DNA of 63,233 bases from Acidobacteriota bacterium. Its GTDB lineage: Bacteria > Acidobacteriota > Vicinamibacteria > Marinacidobacterales > Marinacidobacteraceae. Under the pieces are notes generated by a model. The model did no database searches and was not told where the DNA came from. It worked only from the letters and a program-made list of their open reading frames with translations. The stretch lies in NCBI GenBank assembly GCA_022826195.1, contig JAJDVI010000018.1:37501-100733 (forward strand), read 5' to 3'. Both the position numbers and the translations under genes were made by a program. This document shows, piece by piece, positions 52,501-61,206 of this stretch. Numbering within the stretch: position 1 is the first letter of the stretch; the number at the start of each line of letters is the position of its first letter.

Positions 52501-52828
52501 GGTGGACGGGCTCGAGGGCTCGCTGATCGCGGTCGAGGAGCGGCTCATCCCGATGGCCGTCACCGGCACCGGACAGGACCAGATTCGCTGGCCGAACATG
52601 CTCGCCGGCCGGATCGGCTACCTCGCGGGCGCGGTCCAGAGCGCCGACTTCCCGCCGACCGACCAGATGCGCGAGGTCCACGGCATCCTGCGGGAGCGGC
52701 TCGCCGTGCAGCAGGCGGAGCTCCAGCGGATCCTCGAGACCGAGCTACCCGAGGCCAACCGTTCGCTCGAGGGCGAGGGGGTCCCGGGGGTGGTCCGGGT
52801 ACCGCCGGGGAGCACCGGGAGTAGGTGA
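49583..52828 (+). CDS. Secreted BNR/sortilin-type beta-propeller protein
   Basis: Exported protein of 1081 residues (signal SLFLSLALGLPATALAQ). Many BNR repeats of the S-x-D-x-G-x-x-W type are visible (KTEDAGLKWRP, KSTDAGETWQH, RTMDGGETWEK, MTRDGGDTWTE, VTRDGGANWTD), which form a pair of propellers; residues ~770-1081 are a C-terminal non-propeller region with a helical part (EDIAAQTAMVRELRKDMETV). Such proteins are often labelled glycosyl hydrolase, but no catalytic residues can be named. A GGAGGAAAA ribosome site supports the start. Decayed copies of the 3' part occur at 53858-54155 and 60840-61197. Confidence 0.87.
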   Translation: MRPGISLFLSLALGLPATALAQPAPDELGGLKFRHIGPVGNRTLAVAGVPGDRNVYYAGAATGGIWKTEDAGLKWRPVFDDQDVHAVGALAVSESDPNIVWAGTGETFIRANVSIGIGVFKSTDAGETWQHMGLDATARIGRIIIHPTNPDIVYAASLGHAYSPQPERGVYRTMDGGETWEKVLFVDEETGASDMVMDPNNPRILFAGMWQLALRTWGRMSGGPGSGLWMTRDGGDTWTELEGNGLPMSDIGKVALCMSKSDSRRVYALIETSDGVPYFGVDSADWSTGEVESGELWASSDGGKTWTIQTHNRNLAGRNAYYARCAAAPDDRDEAYFLTASFASTLDAGVTHRVHGFNDAPGWDHHDMWIDHTDADRMAVAHDGGVSISENRGKSWFKIQLPLAQMYHVTVDDAIPYNVLGNRQDGPSTRGPSRAFTGGFFSAGIPRGMWHGVGGGESGFATPDPVDPNIVWSSASGFGAAGGIVVRYNETTRQFRQVEVWPESTIGWPAETLRYRFQWVFPLTISPHDRNTVYVGSQHVHRTTNGGQSWEEISPDLTSNNKDRQTVSGGLTPDNIGVEYCCVVYAVDESPVEAGVIYAGTNDGLMHVTRDGGANWTDVTANIPGMPEEGVVRNIDASKWEAGKAYMTVEAHQVGNFAPYVYKTEDFGASWELIVNGVKDSPLSYTRNVREDPARPGLLYLGTENFLYVSFDDGANWQRLANGLPPSPMYWITVQERFKDLVVGTYGRGFWIMDDISPLQQWTDEVEAASVHLFEPRSVYRFHAITAPFSQFDDWSAGENPPYGAPISYWLDDETQGVKVVVKNAAGETIRTMDGSGDAGLNRVWWNLREDESTEMRLRTPPTGADWVELDEDRSRSAPGGARVAVLAPPGTYQVELQVGDETRQASLEVMKDPHSEGTLEDIAAQTAMVRELRKDMETVAGMVNEIEWLRRQLLDVKSLAEETNQVEAIASAVDGLEGSLIAVEERLIPMAVTGTGQDQIRWPNMLAGRIGYLAGAVQSADFPPTDQMREVHGILRERLAVQQAELQRILETELPEANRSLEGEGVPGVVRVPPGSTGSR

Positions 52829-53156
52829 CCAAGGCCCCTTGGAGACGGAATTCAGACGAGACGGTCTCCAGACCGGCATCGCCGGTATTCCCTCGCGAGC
52901 AGCCCACCGGCATCACGATTCGCCGCGCCCTCATCAGGAGCAGGAACCGGCGCTTCTCTCGTGCGTCCTCCAACGTCCCTATTCTCGCGCTCCCTTGGGT
53001 CTGAGCGCCAAGACTGCAGTGCAAATCTCCCGGTTCATTGCCCACCGACAGCACGAATCGACGAGGCTACCGAACCTACCTGCCGCCGAGTGATCTGACG
53101 CTAGCTAGATGTGGTTTGGCACCAAGAATGCGCTGTAGTAGCTGGCTCGCATCGCG
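52829..53156. other. Junction region between the BNR gene and the island
   Basis: 328 bases without a convincing gene. It holds a CGGTC-TCCA-GACCG hairpin (52862-52875) soon after the BNR stop. From about 53050 the base composition drops towards AT, the left edge of the atypical segment. No attachment site or integrase was seen. Confidence 0.5.
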
Positions 53157-53816
53157 ATGAGCGACTATTGGATCGTCATGCGGGAAATGGCCCTAACGCT
53201 CGTTGCGCTGTTTGACGCTGGCCAGTTCCTTAACTCTTTTCTCGCGTCACTGTGTGTTGCCTTGCTTCTCTCCGCGCCTGCAATCTTCGTGGCCAAGAAG
53301 ATCTTCGGCGCCACAGTGCGTAACTGGGAAACCGTCGCTACAGCTGCGAGTCTTGCAGGCCTTGTGGTGCTTCCCATCGCGATGTGGCCAAGCATTCGGG
53401 CCGCGTACCAAGAGGGTCGTGAGGTGGCGACGGAACGCCAGCAGATACTGTCGAATGTGTCCACTCGTGATGATCGAATGCGTCTATTGTTCTCATGCTC
53501 TAGCGAGTGCGAAATCGATCTATTGGATGCCTTGGAGAGTTGCCTTCACAGCGATGCGCAAGCCCGTGTCTATGGATACTCTCAAAGACGTAGAGGAGAT
53601 CCACTACGTGCAGTGTTTGTGTGCATGGAAAACCTCGGGTACTCAGTGGCTTCCTGCGATGCTGACTCCTCTCCATGCCTAGTCGTTCCAGAGGTAGGTA
53701 TCGCGCGGATCGGTTACACGGCCCGTCGTTACCGAAGATTCGCCTACGATTGCGGAATCGAAGGCGATGGAGAGATTAGGTGTCGGATGGCGTTTCGGCG
53801 CGGAAGAGTGAATTGA
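53157..53816 (+). CDS. Hypothetical membrane protein, lower GC
   Basis: Protein of 219 residues with two hydrophobic segments near the N-terminus (FLNSFLASLCVALLLSAPAI and TAASLAGLVVLPIAMW) and a soluble C-terminal domain that has seven Cys, among them FSCSSECEIDLL and VASCDADSSPCLV. No family was recognised. Codon choice is less GC-biased than in genes before 52.8 kb, which together with its place between the intact BNR gene and a decayed copy suggests acquisition by transfer. A stop-codon-free frame of this length in such a region is credible but not proof of expression. Confidence 0.6.
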   Translation: MSDYWIVMREMALTLVALFDAGQFLNSFLASLCVALLLSAPAIFVAKKIFGATVRNWETVATAASLAGLVVLPIAMWPSIRAAYQEGREVATERQQILSNVSTRDDRMRLLFSCSSECEIDLLDALESCLHSDAQARVYGYSQRRRGDPLRAVFVCMENLGYSVASCDADSSPCLVVPEVGIARIGYTARRYRRFAYDCGIEGDGEIRCRMAFRRGRVN

Positions 53817-53857
53817 CTGCCGATCTCTTTTTTGGGCGACGGTGGATGGGTCTAGAG

Positions 53858-54155
53858 ACTGACTCGAGGACGAGACCGAGGGCGTCAAGGTGGTCGTGAA
53901 GAACGGCGCCGGCGAGCCGATCCGGACGGTGGACGGCAGCGGCGACGCCGGACACAACCGGGTGTGGTGGAACCCCGGGAGGACTAGTCCACCGAGATGC
54001 GGTTGCGCACGCCTCCCATCGGCGCGAACGGCTCGAACGGGGTGAAGATCGGTCATGGCCGGCGCCCGGAGGTGCCCCGATCGCGATCCTCGTCCGATCC
54101 GGGACGCAGCGCGCCGACCTCCCGCCGACCGACCAGTTGGTCGAGGTCCACGAGA
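53858..54155 (+). pseudogene. Decayed fragment of the BNR gene (left remnant)
   Basis: The bases from 53858 follow 52014-52275 of the intact gene (shared GTCAAGGTGGTCGTGAAGAA, GACGGCAGCGG, GAGATGCGG), with small indels that break the frame. From about 54112 the similarity jumps to 52641-52685 (CGCCGAC.TCCCGCCGACCGA), so about 370 bases are deleted inside. No reading frame remains. Confidence 0.75.
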
Positions 54156-54229
54156 TCCCCGGCCAAAGTTCGGTCGGTTGGACGAATCACCTCCCGGACG
54201 TACTACCCCGAACCGGTCTCCGATCCACG

Positions 54230-54967
54230 TCAGGCTCCTGAGCGCGGCGATCTCCACCGCTCAAATTCGGCGGGCACGAGCCCTTCCATCCGTCCCTGTG
54301 GGACCGAAACTAAGTCGAACGTCAGATCCAGTTGCGTTAGCAGCAAACCCATCCTGCGAATGCTCCCTCCACCCTTGGCTGCCGCCCCCCGCCGCGGCCG
54401 TCCCGTCCCAGGATCCGCGTACAAACGCGCCACAGCTGAGACTACGGCCGGACTAAAGAAGACGCCCGATCGCGATGCCATTTGTTCAAAGACCTCCCCA
54501 CGCCTCCGCAGAGAGTCCAGCCGCTCCGAGCGCGCCAAGAGCATGAATCGGGCTCGCTCACCATGGTCACGAACCAGCTGCCAACAGGGTCTGACCATGT
54601 GCCTGTATTCCTGACGCCAGTCCTGGCTCAGGACGAACAGGTATTCGGGAGTCGGGCGCCTTCTGCCACCAGGGCCACGTGGACAAAGCTGATCAAACCA
54701 CACCAGTGCCAGCGCCGACCATAGTCCAACGTCATTCTCGAGGCCACGCTCCTTGAGGGGAGCCATCCTGTCGCACAGGTATTGCCCGAACTCATACCGA
54801 TTCGCAAACTGTCTCTCCTCCTCGACAACCACCTCGCCTCTCAAAGCCCTTGAAGTGGCTGTATCTTCGATGAGCCGAAGTGGCGGCGTTCGGTGTGCGC
54901 CCCTTCCCATCCACTCAGTGAACTCTCTGAGCCCTCGCTCATTCAACGCCCGCAGTTTCACCGCCAC
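54230..54967 (-). CDS. Uncharacterised island protein 3 (last gene of RM-associated operon)
   Basis: Protein of 245 residues, no family recognised. It is helical and Arg/Leu-rich with no signal or membrane segment; readable features are REFTEWMGRGAHRTPPLRLI, WSALALVWFDQLCPRG and RLYADPGTGRPRRG, and a C-terminal part after SIRRMGLLLTQLDLTFDLVS. The GTG start lies 10 bases inside the upstream gene, so the two are coupled. It belongs to the operon that runs from the methyltransferase through the GHKL ATPase. A role in the defence activity is inferred only from this position. Confidence 0.7.
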   Translation of the reverse strand: MAVKLRALNERGLREFTEWMGRGAHRTPPLRLIEDTATSRALRGEVVVEEERQFANRYEFGQYLCDRMAPLKERGLENDVGLWSALALVWFDQLCPRGPGGRRRPTPEYLFVLSQDWRQEYRHMVRPCWQLVRDHGERARFMLLARSERLDSLRRRGEVFEQMASRSGVFFSPAVVSAVARLYADPGTGRPRRGAAAKGGGSIRRMGLLLTQLDLTFDLVSVPQGRMEGLVPAEFERWRSPRSGA

Positions 54968-55734
54968 CCCCCCGCGTCCAGAACTCGATTCGCTCTCTTG
55001 ACCAACTCATGTTTCCTACAGAACGCTCGTACCACCTTGTCTTCCCAATCCGCATACTCCGAGTCTTCCGGCGGCAGTTCCTCAGATACCCCTAACCACT
55101 TACAGAACCGTAACCAGTCGCCCTGCCAGTCGGCTTCTCCATTGCCGCCTCCTGGGCGGCTCCTGATCTCCTTGAGTACCGCCCGCAACGCCATCGGTAA
55201 AACCAGGCTCGTCACCAAAGCACCGGCCTGAAGTCTCTCCTTCAAACCAAACAGGCGATCGTTGTATGCGAGGATTGGTGGTGAATCGTCGGCAAACTCG
55301 ACCCTCCAAATCTCATCCCCAAGGCCCCACGGCCTTATATGCAGTATCGGTCGGTCTCCATCCTCGTCCTTCCCCTCGTCCTTGATCGGGACGAAGAACC
55401 GTGAGGCCGCCAACAGTCTTCCGGGCCACTGATCCCGATCTACCACTTTCAGTCGGATCTGTGGCGGCACACGTGGGTCCAATCTCTCAAGGGGCCACCA
55501 CGTGTCAGTGATCGGCGCTCCTACAGTGCCGAGTTCGAATCGCATACGAGCTGCCCGTTGCCTCACCTCCAAGACGATCGTCGCCGTTTCGGGGTATTCC
55601 CACGTGGTGCGATCCACACTCACCGAAACTGCGAACGGAAGGTCGCCCTCAGGCTGTCGAAACTCCGCAACGACCGCCTGCCTCTGAATTCGCTTGCGGG
55701 CGGTCGAATTGACCCGCGCCGTTACTCGACGCAT
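54958..55734 (-). CDS. Uncharacterised island protein 2 (coupled to GHKL ATPase)
   Basis: Protein of 258 residues, no family recognised. The first ~110 residues are beta-rich (LPFAVSVSVDRTTWEYPETATIVLEV) and the rest helical (ALVTSLVLPMALRAVLKEIR; DWEDKVVRAFCRKHELVKRA). There is no signal peptide. The ATG shares one base with the ATPase stop (TAATG) and its 3' end overlaps the next gene by 10 bases. This strict coupling to the ATPase and to the last gene suggests a three-part complex. Its function is unknown. Confidence 0.72.
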   Translation of the reverse strand: MRRVTARVNSTARKRIQRQAVVAEFRQPEGDLPFAVSVSVDRTTWEYPETATIVLEVRQRAARMRFELGTVGAPITDTWWPLERLDPRVPPQIRLKVVDRDQWPGRLLAASRFFVPIKDEGKDEDGDRPILHIRPWGLGDEIWRVEFADDSPPILAYNDRLFGLKERLQAGALVTSLVLPMALRAVLKEIRSRPGGGNGEADWQGDWLRFCKWLGVSEELPPEDSEYADWEDKVVRAFCRKHELVKRANRVLDAGGWR

Positions 55735-57527
55735 TAGATTGCCTCGACCCGAACGACCAAATCCCGGTTCACGTCAAAACCCGAAACACTCACACTAAAC
55801 GACGAGTCCATAAGCCGTAACACTGCCCCACCCTCATCCGCATCCGCCAACTGTGCGCCACTCATGTCAATTGTTATGGTGTCTCGGTCTCCAAAGTCAA
55901 AGTCGTACACTTCGTACAGGCGAAACGGATTGCCCACTGGCGTATCGTAAGCCACAGAAATCCGCACGTCGAAGGGGAATGCCAGGCTGGCAGATTCCGT
56001 AGTGTGGTGTATTCGAAAAGCACCCTTACGCGGCTCAATTCGCCACGGCGGCGCCGTGTCGAGCGAACGCTCGAATTTTTCTTTGCTCCCGCCGCCACGC
56101 CCAATCCGATCAGGCACAGAAAAGAACTTCACAAGTGCCGTCTTGTCGATTGCCTGATCCTCCTCCGCGAGCGTCCTGTGTAGATTCCGAAGGGAATGCC
56201 GAACTGCGCTCAGCGTCAAGTGAGGCCGGTACCAGTTCTTTCTCAGCCTTTCGGCATTCTGATTCCATTTTGTGTGGGCGGGATTCTCTGCATCACCCAG
56301 GAAGGTCGCTATCGCGGACTCCGCGGCGACCATCGCACCGCGAACATTCGCGAGTACAACGTGCCGCTCTTCTGGAATGACCATGCGGTCCCGCACGAAA
56401 ATCGAATATGGCTGTTCCTCCGCAGGCGTTCTCTGGAGGAATACATCAATCCAACTCAGTTCATCTTCGCCGCCTTGTGTGGTCAATTCGACTGGCAAAC
56501 GGACGTGTACAACGGCCCCCGCTGCGTACTTTTCGCGCAACGAATCCAAAATCTCGCCTGGAAAGTAATCAGCACTCGGTTCTTGCGCTGTAATGCCGTC
56601 AACGCCATCGAAATCAGCCGACTCCCTTAGCGCCGTTCCGACACGTCGAATGAAATCGAAAGGAACATCCAGTGTCTTGCCCACACGCTGCGCTATGTCA
56701 TGTAGAGTCGATCGATCCAGTACTGTGCCATCGACATCGACCGCGAGCCGGTCGAGGAGGATCGGGAAGTAGTAGTTCTTGGCGATTGACCCGAGAATCT
56801 TGTCGCGACTGATGTCGTGAACGTGGGGAATGACAATCGACAGACCCGGTTGACTCGAACGCGAGATCTTGGTGATCTGGCGGAACTCGGCCACTGTATC
56901 CTGATCAGCCGATGGAAGTGGGATTTGACCACCATGCTCGGCGAAGTACCCGTACCACCGATACAGCGTCCCGTCCATTTCATGAATCTTGAGCGCTGTT
57001 TCGCCCATCAAGTAAGCGGATCCCTCGCTTTCTCGTATTGTGAGTCCGAAGAATGCGCCGATCCGCGAGGCGGACGAAAATACCAGCTTCCCGAGACCCC
57101 AGCGTCCGCCTTTACTGCCGCGTTTGTTGGATCCACCTAAACGCCGCCAAAAATTGTAGAAGTTCCCGCGATCACGGTGCTCGATACTTCCGGTCAATCC
57201 CGTCGTACCGAAGTCCTCGACCAGAAGGAGTTTGATTTGATGCTCTCTCAGTGGTTCCACAGCCCAACCTGCGGCTACGAGGTGGGGCTCGAGAGGAAGA
57301 AGGAGTTCGGCCAGTCTGGCCGAATCTCTGCCGGTTAGAACTTCAGTACGAAATCTGACCGTAACGGGTTCCTCCCCCGCGTTCGCGTCGGTCGAATTCT
57401 GAATGGCCTCGCGGACGAGCGCCTCTGCCAAACCGATCGCGTCATTGTTGAACTGGTCCCTCTGCGTGACGTCCTGTTCCTTCTCATCTGGCGAAATCGT
57501 GCCGAATCGCCATTGCGGATCGCTCAT
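55734..57527 (-). CDS. GHKL (HATPase) ATP-binding protein of RM-associated type
   Basis: Cytoplasmic ATPase of 597 residues. The Bergerat-fold motifs are visible: N box ALVREAIQNSTDA (Glu40, Asn44), G1 LLLVEDFGTTGL (conserved Asp) and G2/lid GSKGGRWGLGKLVF. The rest includes a long region with no motif that I recognise and a beta-rich C-terminus. MutL/MORC-like GHKL ATPases linked with restriction-modification genes are a known class, often next to Dcm and Vsr genes, and this gene fits it. It follows the restriction enzyme gene by 130 bases on the same strand and is coupled to two unknown genes downstream. Confidence 0.85.
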   Translation of the reverse strand: MSDPQWRFGTISPDEKEQDVTQRDQFNNDAIGLAEALVREAIQNSTDANAGEEPVTVRFRTEVLTGRDSARLAELLLPLEPHLVAAGWAVEPLREHQIKLLLVEDFGTTGLTGSIEHRDRGNFYNFWRRLGGSNKRGSKGGRWGLGKLVFSSASRIGAFFGLTIRESEGSAYLMGETALKIHEMDGTLYRWYGYFAEHGGQIPLPSADQDTVAEFRQITKISRSSQPGLSIVIPHVHDISRDKILGSIAKNYYFPILLDRLAVDVDGTVLDRSTLHDIAQRVGKTLDVPFDFIRRVGTALRESADFDGVDGITAQEPSADYFPGEILDSLREKYAAGAVVHVRLPVELTTQGGEDELSWIDVFLQRTPAEEQPYSIFVRDRMVIPEERHVVLANVRGAMVAAESAIATFLGDAENPAHTKWNQNAERLRKNWYRPHLTLSAVRHSLRNLHRTLAEEDQAIDKTALVKFFSVPDRIGRGGGSKEKFERSLDTAPPWRIEPRKGAFRIHHTTESASLAFPFDVRISVAYDTPVGNPFRLYEVYDFDFGDRDTITIDMSGAQLADADEGGAVLRLMDSSFSVSVSGFDVNRDLVVRVEAI

Positions 57528-57657
57528 GTGTGCTCCAGTGCTATAGAAGCAGGGGCAACGGTCGGGATATGGCTGGGTCTCGACGCGTCTTTCACTTTCG
57601 AGGCGGTACAGATTACCGAAGACTATGGAATTGCGATTTGGGCCTTGTTCCGCCCGG

Positions 57658-58884
57658 TCAATTCTGCCGTCGCTTCTCCAGCAAGCTCAGAAACTGGCCT
57701 ACCGTCAACAGATGCGGACGAATCGTCTTCGGGTATTTGGTGCGCAGTGATTTCGGTACGACAAGCCGTACGCCGGAAGCCACCATTTCGGCGTGTTGTC
57801 GTTCTGTAACACCCTCTTGGAGTGTAAGGAGGTGTTTCGCTGGTATGCGATCAGCCTCATTGCAGACCTGTCGCCAGCGGTCTCTGCACGTGGTCTTCGT
57901 GGCAAGCATCGTTAGTTGTTGAGATGGAAACGCAGGGTCTCGATAAGCCGCCTGCGAGGGGAATAGGAAGTCGGGCCGCTTGCCTCGATCGGACTCCACG
58001 TTGTACTCGAAGTCCTTGCCCTCTTGGAAACCCTCCTCGCTCAGAATCGCCTTCACTTGGAGCTCCAAGGACCTTCCGGAACGCGACTTCCGCCGCTGCA
58101 GAACTGTCTGCGCTTGGTCCACAAAGGCCGCCACGCTGCCGAAGCCGCGTTTGATGAGCGGCAGGACGATTGCCTCTTCAACGCTCAAGAACACATCATA
58201 TTCGCAGGCCCGGCGCCGCAGTAAACGCGCATCGGGGTCCTTTTTTCCGACGGGCAGCAGTTCCAGCGTTTTCTCGATAACCTCAGCGCCACTCGGAAAG
58301 TCGGCCAACCATGCGTCTGGAATCTGGGACCGCGATAACCGGCACGTCTGAATGGCACTGCCCGGCCGCGGCTGGGTTACCGCTCCCGTTGAAGGTTCCC
58401 AGACAGCGCCGAGCCCCGGGTCGACAGGGCCCATGTAACCTTCAACTCTTTCCTCTTCTTCCAGCGTTGCACACAGCCAGATACTGCATATCGGAACAGA
58501 CTGAGTTCGCGTGAACGCAAACAGCGTCAGCGCGCCCGTGTTTTCTGGGTCAAGAAGGGGCGACTGTGCACCGCCGAACCCGGTCAATCGAGTCTCATTG
58601 CGAGTCTGTCCGAAAAGCTTGTTGTTGTACCAAGTCGCCATCACCTGCCGCTCTTCTCCATGCGACTCGATACGCACAGGCAGCGCGAACTTGGGATTCT
58701 GTTCCTCCGGGCGGTTGATCTCTCGTAGCACCCGGAACAGGAACTGCTTCGGAAGATATGGCCCGGCCTGGTGGGCGTTCGTCAAGAGTGTGTCGTTTCC
58801 GGCGAGCCGCTTGGCAAAGACAACTGCGCCGTTCTCTGTGATCGCATCAATCCAGCGATCAAGCCGAGGAGAAATCATCTTCAT
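57658..58884 (-). CDS. EcoRII-like type II restriction endonuclease
   Basis: Protein of 408 residues in the EcoRII layout: an N-terminal effector-type domain (residues ~1-190) and a C-terminal nuclease domain. The latter has RGKRPDFLFPSQAAYRDPAF and LTMLATKTTCRDRWRQVCNE, the conserved Asp and the K-x-x-x-x-R-W pattern of the EcoRII-C active site, then HLLTLQEGVTERQHAEM. EcoRII relatives cut CCWGG-type sites, so that specificity is likely but not proven. Its ATG overlaps the vsr stop (ATGA). Partner methyltransferase and Vsr are directly upstream. Confidence 0.87.
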   Translation of the reverse strand: MKMISPRLDRWIDAITENGAVVFAKRLAGNDTLLTNAHQAGPYLPKQFLFRVLREINRPEEQNPKFALPVRIESHGEERQVMATWYNNKLFGQTRNETRLTGFGGAQSPLLDPENTGALTLFAFTRTQSVPICSIWLCATLEEEERVEGYMGPVDPGLGAVWEPSTGAVTQPRPGSAIQTCRLSRSQIPDAWLADFPSGAEVIEKTLELLPVGKKDPDARLLRRRACEYDVFLSVEEAIVLPLIKRGFGSVAAFVDQAQTVLQRRKSRSGRSLELQVKAILSEEGFQEGKDFEYNVESDRGKRPDFLFPSQAAYRDPAFPSQQLTMLATKTTCRDRWRQVCNEADRIPAKHLLTLQEGVTERQHAEMVASGVRLVVPKSLRTKYPKTIRPHLLTVGQFLSLLEKRRQN

Positions 58885-59339
58885 CGTTCCGTAGAGATGC
58901 TAATGGTTCGAGCCCGCGTGGAGAGCCACAGGGCGACTTCTTGCGCCACGTCCTCCACGGTACGGCTTCCCCGTCCCCTAACGGCGCACTCCCAGATGTT
59001 GGCCTGTCGCCATCCCCTCTCGCGGAGGCGGGCGGCAACTTCCTGGTCGCGCTTTCGGTTCCTCTCTATTTTCGCCTTCCACCACTCGGTCCTTGTCCCC
59101 GGCAAGCGGAACAGATCGCAGTCGTGGCCATGCCAGAAGCAGCCGTGGACGAAGGCGACGGCTCTGTACCGCGGGAGGACTATGTCCGGCTTGCCGGGAA
59201 GGTCCTTAGAGTGGAGCCGATACCGAAAGCCAAGAGCAAACAGGGCCTTACGCAGCCGAATCTCCAGCTTTGTGTTCTTCCCCCGAATTCCCGCCATCAT
59301 CTGGCTACGGGTCTTCGGATCGACTATGTCAGGCGACAC
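58881..59339 (-). CDS. vsr: Very short patch repair endonuclease (Vsr)
   Basis: Repairs T:G mismatches made by deamination of 5-methylcytosine. The 152 residues match the usual ~150. Family landmarks: [20 protein letters not shown] at the N-terminus, [22 protein letters not shown] with the catalytic Asp, and [21 protein letters not shown] with the catalytic His. The GTG at 59339 is chosen because it gives the normal N-terminus and overlaps the methyltransferase 3' end by 11 bases; the frame is open to 59492 but that part is unlike Vsr. Typical companion of a Dcm-type enzyme. Confidence 0.9.
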   Translation of the reverse strand: MSPDIVDPKTRSQMMAGIRGKNTKLEIRLRKALFALGFRYRLHSKDLPGKPDIVLPRYRAVAFVHGCFWHGHDCDLFRLPGTRTEWWKAKIERNRKRDQEVAARLRERGWRQANIWECAVRGRGSRTVEDVAQEVALWLSTRARTISISTER

Positions 59340-60489
59340 GCTGATTGAAGTGCTTCTGCTCCTTTTGGATCCACGGCTCCATGTGAGCTGCAACCGTTTC
59401 CACGACTGGGACAACGACTGCATTTCCGAACTGCCGATACGCCTGCGTGTCGGACACCGGAATCTCGAAACGCGCGCGGCCGGGCCGATCAAATCCCATC
59501 AGGCGTGCACACTCTCTCGGGGTGAGGCGCCGGGGACGGCCATGTCCGGGCCGGCGAACCAGAATCTCGGAGCCGTCCTTGTAGTAGCGGGCTGAGAGCG
59601 TTCGGCTCACGTCTCCGCGCCCCACGAGTCCGAAACCGAACCCGTTACCTTGGCTCCGGTGTTTCTCGGCATAGCCTTGGAGATACGTCCACAGGTGCTC
59701 ACTGAGCGTGTACTTGGACGAGACCGCGGCCTTCTCCCCCACGGTGTACGGCGGCTCCGGGAATTCCGTTCCGTCCGCTGGGTGTAGAACCGTCCGGAGC
59801 CGCGGACCTTCGTCGGGATTCGGGAGTGGGAGATCCGGGAAAGAGAAAGGAGCCTGTTCCCGGAAACCGACGATGAAGACCCGTTCCCGGTGTTGTGGAA
59901 CGAAGGAACGAGCGTCGATGATCCGATAGTGAATCTGGTAGTCAAGATCCTCTTCAAGGATTTCACGGATGATGTTGAAAGTCCGGCCCCGATCGTGGCT
60001 GACCAGATTCCGGACGTTCTCCAGCAGGAACGCCTGAGGGCGATGGTGGCGGACGATCCGGGCAATGTCGAAGAACAGGGTCCCTTGGACCTCGCACCGG
60101 AAGCCGTGCGGCCGGTTCAGGGCGTTCTTCTTCGAGACGCCCGCGATCGAGAACGGCTGGCAGGGAAACCCGGCCAGCAGCACATCGTGGCTCGGGATGT
60201 CCTCTGTTGCGACCTCACGTATGTCGCCAACGATCGGATGATCGCAGCTGTGGTTAGCGGCATAGGTCTCCTGCGAGAAGCGGTTCCACTCGGAGGTGAA
60301 GACACAGCGGCCACCGATGGTCTCGAACCCGCGCCGCATCCCCCCGATCCCCGCGAACAGATCGATGAACCTGAAAGTGCCACTTTCCGGCGCGAGCGGG
60401 GGAGTCATCGCCTCACCCACGGCATCAGGAGCCCAGACCGGCGGACGGCCGGTGCGGCGCGCTGGCTGGAAGAGGGATCTTTGGGGCAT
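59329..60489 (-). CDS. DNA (cytosine-5) methyltransferase, Dcm/M.EcoRII-like
   Basis: C5 methyltransferase of 386 residues. Motif [17 protein letters not shown], motif [13 protein letters not shown] with the catalytic Cys110, motif [10 protein letters not shown] (ENV 157-159), motif [15 protein letters not shown], and motifs [18 protein letters not shown] and [13 protein letters not shown] are all complete. Together with an EcoRII-like nuclease and a Vsr this is most likely the CCWGG methylase, but the recognition region cannot be read. The ATG at 60489 has a GGAGGAG ribosome site. First gene of the island operon. Confidence 0.93.
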   Translation of the reverse strand: MPQRSLFQPARRTGRPPVWAPDAVGEAMTPPLAPESGTFRFIDLFAGIGGMRRGFETIGGRCVFTSEWNRFSQETYAANHSCDHPIVGDIREVATEDIPSHDVLLAGFPCQPFSIAGVSKKNALNRPHGFRCEVQGTLFFDIARIVRHHRPQAFLLENVRNLVSHDRGRTFNIIREILEEDLDYQIHYRIIDARSFVPQHRERVFIVGFREQAPFSFPDLPLPNPDEGPRLRTVLHPADGTEFPEPPYTVGEKAAVSSKYTLSEHLWTYLQGYAEKHRSQGNGFGFGLVGRGDVSRTLSARYYKDGSEILVRRPGHGRPRRLTPRECARLMGFDRPGRARFEIPVSDTQAYRQFGNAVVVPVVETVAAHMEPWIQKEQKHFNQRVA

Positions 60490-60839
60490 GGCGAGGCTCC
60501 TCCGTTCCGGAAACCGCCAGAACTGGCAGGAACGGGAGCATCGCGTCCCAACATGCCGAATCCCGTCACCCCGCTCTTTTCGCCTTCCAGAACCCCACGC
60601 GCGCCGAGAAATCCCCTACGAACTGCGGTCGGCCCAAGGCTCGGAAGTGCCTTGTTGCCCTCCATTGAGACGTCGGCCAATTCGGCCATGCCTTAGTGTC
60701 CTATACACCATGACGACTGCCAAGTCCAGGGCGGAAATCACCGTAATCAAAGCCCCGTATCCCATTGTTTAATGGTCACTTACATTCGTGACCGAACTGG
60801 CGGGCACCGCTCTCCACCACCTGTGGGCTGCGCCCGCCG
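60490..60839. other. Upstream region of the island operon
   Basis: 350 bases without a convincing gene. On the minus strand TGGACT, 17 bases and TATAGG (around 60708-60736) is a possible promoter for the methyltransferase operon. No controller (C) protein gene was seen. The sequence becomes BNR-like at about 60840. Confidence 0.4.
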
Positions 60840-61197
60840 AGTAGACCAACCAGGTCGCGGCGATCGATCCGGGGGCGGACGGACGCGGGGATTCGCTGAT
60901 CGCGGTCGAGGGCCGGCTCATCCCGATGGCGGTCACCGGCACCGGACCGGAGCGGATTCGCTGGCCGAACATGCTCGGGGGCCGGGTCGGCTGTCTCGCC
61001 GGAGCCGTCCAGAGCGCCGACTTCCCGCCGACCGACCAGAGGCGCGAGGTCCACGGCATCCTGCGGGAGCGGCTCGCGGTGCATCAGGCGGAGCTCCAGC
61101 GGATCCTCGAGAGCGAGCTTCCGGAGGCGAACCGCGCGCTCGAGGGCGAGGGTGTGCCCGGGGGTGGTCCGCGTCCCGCCGGGGAGTACCGGGCCGC
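60840..61197 (+). pseudogene. Decayed fragment of the BNR gene (right remnant)
   Basis: Follows 52475-52820 of the intact gene closely (GCTGATCGCGGTCGAG, GCCGAACATGCTC, GAGCGCCGACTTCCCGCC, CACGGCATCCTGCGGGAGCGG), but starts with an in-frame stop (GAGTAGACC for GAGACGAACC) and lacks the rest of the gene. It ends at the position of the normal gene end. With the left remnant it brackets the restriction island. Confidence 0.8.
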
Positions 61198-61206
61198 AGT
61201 AGGCCT

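Noticed and set aside
60405..60689. Small frame upstream of and overlapping the methyltransferase start, as a candidate controller protein
   Set aside because: No helix-turn-helix pattern, Gly/Arg/Ser-rich composition and large overlap with the methyltransferase gene.
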